Positions 4,557 to 5,667 of a stretch of 5,667 nucleotides of DNA are shown in pieces (position 1 is the first letter of the stretch; every line of letters starts with the position of its first letter). Both the position numbers and the translations under genes were made by a program. Where the stretch lies: positions 1 to 5,667 of the forward strand of contig JABMQV010000572.1 in NCBI GenBank assembly GCA_013203065.1, written 5' to 3'. This DNA comes from Desulfobacteraceae bacterium. GTDB taxonomy: Bacteria > Desulfobacterota > DSM-4660 > Desulfatiglandales > Desulfatiglandaceae. Below the pieces are notes generated by a model that saw only the letters and a program-made list of their open reading frames with translations, made no database searches and was not told the origin of the DNA.

Positions 4557-5667
4557 TCCGTTATCCATAGGCAAGATGGAGATCAAGAACCGTATGGTGT
4601 CTGGTCCTATCGTCAGCAACTGGGCGGATCCCGAAGGAAATGTAACCACCCGAATGATAGATACTTATTCCGAGCGGGCAGCCGGAGGTTGGGGGTTGGT
4701 AGTGGTCGAGGCGACCTACATACGCCCTGACGGAAACAATTTTCGGCAGATGTTGGGTCTGTGGAACGACCGCCAGGTTGTGGGCCACAATGAATTGGCC
4801 GAGGCAATTCAATTGGCCGGCAGCAAGTGCGTCTTGCAGATTATGCATGGCGGTAGGACAGCCCGGTACATTGCTACAGGGGTTCAGCCCGTCTCCGCCT
4901 CCACTCTTCGACCCTGGAACGTTAACCCTAGGGAGTTGAGCACCGAAGAGGTGGAAGAGATGGTTGATCAGTTCGGAATAGCGGCAGGTAGAGCCAAAGA
5001 GGCGGGCTATGACGGAGTGTACATCCATGGGGCGCACGGTTTTTTGATTACCCAATTCATGAGCCCTTTTACTAACAACCGACGGGACAAGTATGGTGAG
5101 CTAATGCGCTTCCCGACAGAGGTCGTAGAGGCCGTGCGAAATGCTGTTGGCCCTGATTACCCTGTAATGATGAGGATTAATGGAGATGACTTCCTGGGTG
5201 AAGCTGGCATCACCCTTGATTTGGCAAAAGAACAGGCCAAGGCCCTTGAGGCGGGGGGGGTGGATGCACTCGACATCTCATGTGGTGGCTTTGAAAGTGG
5301 TTGGCATCAAATTCAGCCTCCCTACTACCGCCGGGGCTACCTGGTACACCTGGCTGAGGGCATCAAAAAGGTCGTGAGCATACCCATTGGAGTTGCGGGT
5401 CGTATCAACGATCCAACCCTGGCAAGGACTATCATAGAGAAAGACCGGGCAGACTGGGTTGTTTTGGCACGCGGGGCTCTTGCGGATCCAGAATTTCCAA
5501 AAAAATTCGCCGCCGGCCGTATCGATGACATAAGGAAGTGCCTCGCATGCGGTGAAGGGTGCCTAAAGCGACTGTTCATGGACTTATCCGTTACCTGCGC
5601 CATAAACCCGCGAGTGGGAAGAGAGTGGCGCTATCAGATCAAACCCGCCGCTAACCCAAACAACGTG
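4540..5667 (+). CDS. FMN/Fe-S enoate reductase-like protein (Old Yellow Enzyme family), 3' end outside window
   Basis: The first 376 residues of an NADH:flavin oxidoreductase of the 2,4-dienoyl-CoA reductase/enoate reductase type, which reduces activated C=C bonds. The TIM barrel holds FMN: LSPLSIGKMEIKNR at the N-terminus, LQIMHGGR with Q100 and R106, IHGAHGF (162-168) with H163 and H166, then SPFTNNRRDKYGE, MRINGDDF and a phosphate-binding VAGRIND followed by ARGALADPEFP. After the barrel C334, C337, C341 and C353 form C-x2-C-x3-C-x11-C, the [4Fe-4S] motif of the multidomain members, followed by INPRVGREW. This predicts a further FAD/NAD(P)H domain (total about 640-680 residues) beyond the edge. 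F168 stands where most relatives have the active-site Tyr. It has a GTG start, overlaps the preceding frame by 17 bases, and is probably co-transcribed with the M20 gene. The substrate is unknown. Confidence 0.92.
   Translation, partial: MAKILSPLSIGKMEIKNRMVSGPIVSNWADPEGNVTTRMIDTYSERAAGGWGLVVVEATYIRPDGNNFRQMLGLWNDRQVVGHNELAEAIQLAGSKCVLQIMHGGRTARYIATGVQPVSASTLRPWNVNPRELSTEEVEEMVDQFGIAAGRAKEAGYDGVYIHGAHGFLITQFMSPFTNNRRDKYGELMRFPTEVVEAVRNAVGPDYPVMMRINGDDFLGEAGITLDLAKEQAKALEAGGVDALDISCGGFESGWHQIQPPYYRRGYLVHLAEGIKKVVSIPIGVAGRINDPTLARTIIEKDRADWVVLARGALADPEFPKKFAAGRIDDIRKCLACGEGCLKRLFMDLSVTCAINPRVGREWRYQIKPAANPNNV

Noticed and set aside
4561..5055. Minus-strand open frame of 164 codons
   Set aside because: It lies entirely within the well-supported reductase gene on the other strand and its translation resembles no protein family.

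Overview
The window holds five protein genes or gene parts that can be recognised with reasonable confidence, the first codons of a sixth, and one gene remnant. It reads as an accessory catabolic region of a bacterium. Base composition is mixed (about half G+C by eye), and nearly every gene has a strong Shine-Dalgarno sequence of the GGAGG type. A reductase of the Old Yellow Enzyme/2,4-dienoyl-CoA reductase type with an Fe-S cluster motif, an SDR oxidoreductase and a Tm-1-like/UPF0261 protein suggest an anaerobe or facultative anaerobe. I would guess a Desulfobacterota- or Firmicutes-like organism, but nothing here fixes the taxon.

Layout: (1) At the left edge a minus-strand gene begins. Only six codons (MIIDIY) behind a strong RBS are visible, and they resemble the start of amidohydrolase-superfamily proteins. 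(2) A divergent intergenic region of about 260 bp precedes a plus-strand SDR dehydrogenase (281-1045). (3) The convergent gap after it carries the C-terminal remnant of a glyoxalase/VOC protein (to 1191). (4) A complete UPF0261/Tm-1-like gene lies on the minus strand (1225-2463). (5) A 329-bp divergent region follows, with a perfect inverted repeat placed between a leftward extended -10 element and a rightward TTGACA. (6) A plus-strand set comes next: an M20-family amidohydrolase/peptidase (2793-4061), a short YdcZ-like membrane protein that looks truncated (4158-4556), and an FMN/Fe-S enoate-reductase-like protein starting at a GTG (4540) and running off the right edge.

How the genes might work together is inference. 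Amidohydrolase, SDR, M20 amidase, enoate reductase and UPF0261 are a set often expected of a small-molecule degradation locus (hydrolysis of an amide or ring, carbonyl/alcohol interconversion, reduction of an activated C=C bond). No substrate can be named.

The most notable oddities are three. The M20 protein has lost both residues specific to one of its two metal sites. The OYE-type reductase has Phe at the usual active-site Tyr position. Two gene remnants (VOC tail, half YdcZ) show that the locus has been rearranged. I saw no CRISPR array, tRNA, rRNA, insertion sequence or phage gene.
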